Assembly (NCBI GenBank): GCA_005882415.1
Contig: VBAE01000120.1
Coordinates: 10,548 to 19,976, forward strand
Direction: 5' to 3'
Source of the DNA: Alphaproteobacteria bacterium
GTDB lineage: Bacteria > Pseudomonadota > Alphaproteobacteria > Sphingomonadales > Sphingomonadaceae
DNA: 9,429 nucleotides
How positions within the stretch are numbered: the first letter of the stretch is position 1; every line of letters starts with the position of its first letter. A program made the translations under genes and the position numbers. This document shows positions 7,180-9,429 of this stretch, piece by piece. The notes under the pieces were generated by a model. It was given only the letters and a program-made list of their open reading frames with translations. It was not told where the DNA came from and ran no database searches.

Positions 7180-8121
7180 GTGCCGAACGGCTTAGCTATT
7201 GAGGCGCGGGGTCTGTTCAAGGCCTTCGACGGCAAGACCGCCGTGGACGGCATCGACATCCGAGTCCCGGAAGGCTCGATCTACGGCATCTTGGGCCCCA
7301 ACGGCGCCGGCAAGACGACGACGATCCGGATGCTGCTCGGGATCATCGACCCCGACCGCGGCGAGCGGACCCTGCTCGGCCACGCGAACCCCTTGGAAGC
7401 CGCGAAGATCGTCGGCTACCTCCCCGAGGAGCGCGGCCTCTACCCGGCGATGACGGCGCGGGAATCGATTGCCTTCATGGGTGCGCTTCGCGGCCTCCCC
7501 CTCTCGGTCGGCCGGGCCCGGGCGGCGGGCCTGCTCAAGGACAACGGCCTCGGCGACTATGTCGACAAGCCGGTGAAGACCCTCTCCAAGGGCATGGCGC
7601 AGACCGTCCAGCTCTTCGGCACCATCGTCCATCAGCCCAAGCTGATCGTCCTCGACGAGCCTTTCTCGGGTCTCGACGCGATCAACCAGGGCCGGCTCGA
7701 GACGCTGATCCGCGAGGAAGCGGCGGCGGGCGCGACGGTCATCTTCTCCACCCACGTCATCGCCCATGCCGAGCGGCTGTGCGAGCGGATCGCAATCATC
7801 GCCCGCGGCAAGGTGCGGTTCGAAGGCAGCGTCGCCGACGCCCGCGACCGCCTCCGGCCGCAGGTGCGCCTCACCACCCGCTCAGACGACGGCCCCTGGC
7901 GCTCGGCCCTCCCGGCAAGGGCGAAGCTGGAGGACGGCGTGTGGTCGTTCGAGCTTCCCGAGGGCGGCATCGAGCCGCTGCTGAGGGCTTTGCTCGACAG
8001 CGGCGCGGGGATCGAGGATCTGTCGATCGAGCGCCCCGGTCTTCACGACGCCTTCGTCGCCATCGCCGGCGGCGAGGCGGCGCGCGAGATGGGCCAGCCG
8101 ATCCCGGGAGACGTGGAATGA
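7180..8121 (+). CDS. ABC transporter ATP-binding protein (NatA-type)
   Basis: This encodes 313 residues: an ATPase domain followed by a C-terminal extension, as in NatA-type exporters. Walker A GPNGAGKT is at 39-46, the signature is LSKGM (135-139, replacing LSGGQ), Walker B LIVLDEP is at 155-161 with Glu160, the D-loop SGLD is at 163-166, and the H-loop His is at 192. The Q-loop region reads LPEERGLYP, with Glu where Gln is usual; this is normal for this subgroup. Residues 225-313 form a mixed regulatory domain with LSIERPGLHDAFVAI. GTG 7180 is chosen because GGGGG (7165-7169) lies 10 nt upstream and the domain begins immediately after (LAIEARGLFKAF); an open frame further upstream overlaps queG and is not used. 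The stop overlaps the permease start (ATGA), so the two are translationally coupled. Substrate unknown. Confidence 0.94.
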   Translation: MPNGLAIEARGLFKAFDGKTAVDGIDIRVPEGSIYGILGPNGAGKTTTIRMLLGIIDPDRGERTLLGHANPLEAAKIVGYLPEERGLYPAMTARESIAFMGALRGLPLSVGRARAAGLLKDNGLGDYVDKPVKTLSKGMAQTVQLFGTIVHQPKLIVLDEPFSGLDAINQGRLETLIREEAAAGATVIFSTHVIAHAERLCERIAIIARGKVRFEGSVADARDRLRPQVRLTTRSDDGPWRSALPARAKLEDGVWSFELPEGGIEPLLRALLDSGAGIEDLSIERPGLHDAFVAIAGGEAAREMGQPIPGDVE

Positions 8122-9341
8122 AATCGCTGTTCGCCTCCGCCTGGGTCGTCGGCCGCCGCGACTATATCGCGACCGTGGTCTCGCGAAGCTTCCTCATCTT
8201 CCTGATCGCGCCCCTGCTGATCATGGGCCTGTCGTTCGGGATGGGAAGCGCGACCAGCAAGATGGCCCGCGAGGATTTCCGCCGCAACGTCGCGGTGATC
8301 GCGAGCGAGGCGCAGTTCGCGCCGATCGCAGCGGCGCGCGACCGGCTGAACCCCTCCTTCGGCGAGCATGCGCTTCCGGACCTCACCCGCTTCGATCCCG
8401 ATTATGACGTGAGCGCGCAGGTGCAGGACCTGCTCGCCGCCCGCGACAAGAGGATCAGCGCGGTTCTGAGCGGCACGCCGGAGAAGCTGAAGCTCACCGG
8501 CGCCATCGACGAGGAGGGCACGATCTTTCAGCAGGTGCGCCTGATCCTCGACGACGTGCGGACCAGGGAAACGCTTTCCCGGGCGCATGTCGCGGTGACG
8601 CCCGTGCCGCTGGAGGTGGTCAAGGTCGAGAAATCCGCCGGGTCGATCGCCTCGGAACGCGCGGCGACCGCGCGGATGGGACAGCTCCTCCTGTTCATGG
8701 TGACCATGCTTCTCGCCGGAATGCTGCTCTCGAACCTCATTGAGGAGAAGTCGAACAAGGTGATCGAGGTGCTCGCCGCGGCAATCCCGATCGACGCCAT
8801 CTTCCTCGGCAAGCTGGTGGCGATGCTGGTCGTGTCGCTCACGGGAATCGCCGTCTGGACCGGGGCGGCGATCGCGGGCCTGTCGATCTGGCCGACGGGC
8901 GGAAGCCTGCCCGAGCCGGCGGTCGGCTGGCCCTTGTTCGTCATCCTGGTGCTGCTTTATTATTCGGCCAACTTCCTGATCCTCGGCTCGCTCTTCCTGT
9001 CGATCGGGGCGCAGGCGAGCTCGGTCCGCGAGGTGCAGACCATCTCGATGCCGGTGACGATCGGCCAGGTGCTGATCTTCTTCGCCGCCTCCTTCGCGGT
9101 GGGGCCGTTCAACAGCCTTTTCGGGATCGCGGCGGCGATCTTCCCGTTCAGCTCGCCGATGGCGATGCTGGCGCGCGCGGCCCAGACGCCGGAGCTCTGG
9201 CCCCACCTCGCGGCGCTCGCCTGGCAGGCCTTGTGGGTGGCGATCATCGTCAAGCTCGGCTCCGACCTGTTCCGCCGCAACGTGATGAAGTCCGGCGTTG
9301 GGGGGACTACGGTCCGAAGGAACCTGCGGGCGCGAGCGTAG
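8118..9341 (+). CDS. ABC-2 type permease (NatB-like)
   Basis: This encodes 407 residues, the membrane partner of the ATPase upstream. TM1 is at about 24-42, then a large extracytoplasmic domain (about 45-185), and then five or six membrane segments from 188 to 381 (for example 188-207, 229-255, 271-297, 310-330, 366-382). EEKSNKVIEVLAAAIP (209-224) is the conserved cytosolic helix of the NatB/ABC-2 group that contacts the ATPase. This layout, with the big loop after the first helix, is typical of NatB, named for sodium export in Bacillus; in proteobacteria the exported substrate is usually unknown. The ATG lies within the ATPase stop codon. The C-terminal tail after RRNVMKSG is short and basic. 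The gene is complete, and a double hairpin follows 1 nt after the stop. Confidence 0.93.
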   Translation: MKSLFASAWVVGRRDYIATVVSRSFLIFLIAPLLIMGLSFGMGSATSKMAREDFRRNVAVIASEAQFAPIAAARDRLNPSFGEHALPDLTRFDPDYDVSAQVQDLLAARDKRISAVLSGTPEKLKLTGAIDEEGTIFQQVRLILDDVRTRETLSRAHVAVTPVPLEVVKVEKSAGSIASERAATARMGQLLLFMVTMLLAGMLLSNLIEEKSNKVIEVLAAAIPIDAIFLGKLVAMLVVSLTGIAVWTGAAIAGLSIWPTGGSLPEPAVGWPLFVILVLLYYSANFLILGSLFLSIGAQASSVREVQTISMPVTIGQVLIFFAASFAVGPFNSLFGIAAAIFPFSSPMAMLARAAQTPELWPHLAALAWQALWVAIIVKLGSDLFRRNVMKSGVGGTTVRRNLRARA

Positions 9342-9342
9342 T

Positions 9343-9385
9343 CCTCCCCGTCGAAGACGGGGAGGGGGACCAGGCGAAGCCTGGT
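9343..9385. terminator. Paired GAA-loop hairpins (terminator or dispersed repeat)
   Basis: CCTCCCCGTC (9343-9352) pairs perfectly with GACGGGGAGG (9356-9365) around GAA. Three bases on, ACCAGGC (9369-9375) pairs with GCCTGGT (9379-9385), again around GAA. There is no T-run, so this is not a classic intrinsic terminator. It begins 1 nt after the permease stop. The pattern CTCCCC...GGGGAGGGGGACC...GGTGGAGG resembles a dispersed extragenic repeat seen, from memory, in sphingomonads and relatives. The remaining 44 nt to the window edge show only a weak GGTTC/GAACC stem (9413-9428). Confidence 0.6.
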
Positions 9386-9429
9386 GGAGGTGTAGAAGGC
9401 GCGGAGATCAGAGGTTCTCGTGGGAACCG

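Noticed and set aside
7779..8117. N-terminal extension of the ABC permease frame back into the ATPase gene
   Set aside because: The added residues are Arg-rich shadow of the ATPase; ATG 8118 in the ATGA overlap begins a typical NatB N-terminus.
8043..9206. Minus-strand open frame of 387 codons opposite the ABC permease
   Set aside because: Arg/Asp/His-rich shadow of the NatB-like gene, with no start signal or domain.

Overview
The window is GC-rich bacterial chromosome with tightly packed housekeeping genes. An alphaproteobacterium, most likely a sphingomonad, is inferred. The reasons are an alpha-type SspB next to fumC, an adenosine-kinase-like PfkB protein, short CACCAAAGGA-type repeats, and a CCTCCCC...GGGGAGG double-hairpin repeat of a kind I associate with that order. 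No phage, IS, CRISPR array or RNA gene is visible.

Layout. 1-198: 3' end of an unidentified plus-strand gene. 199-458: a non-coding inverted-repeat element (238-421) between this gene and the end of fumC. 459-2445, minus strand: sspB followed by fumC (class II fumarase). 2550-2924, plus: a HIT-family (HINT-like) protein. 3009-4539, plus: an APC-family amino acid permease broken by an in-frame TAG and, further on, by a frame change. 4565-4589: a strong terminator hairpin shared by convergent genes. 4596-5539, minus: a PfkB/adenosine-kinase-like gene broken by a frame change that coincides with loss of about 18 conserved residues. 5716-6090, plus: a small predicted lipoprotein. 6047-7132, minus: queG (epoxyqueuosine reductase), whose 3' end overlaps the lipoprotein gene. 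7180-9341, plus: a two-gene NatA/NatB-type ABC transporter with ATGA overlap. 9343-9385: paired GAA-loop hairpins after the transporter.

How the genes work together. There is no single pathway. sspB (ClpXP adaptor for ssrA-tagged proteins) and fumC (TCA cycle) are co-oriented 103 nt apart and may share a transcript. The ABC ATPase and permease clearly form one export unit. queG does the last step of queuosine tRNA modification on its own. I found no convincing new multi-gene system. The points most worth a second look are the two lesions in the neighbouring convergent genes at 3009-5539 (real decay or assembly error), the nested inverted-repeat element at 238-421, and a possible leaderless start for sspB.
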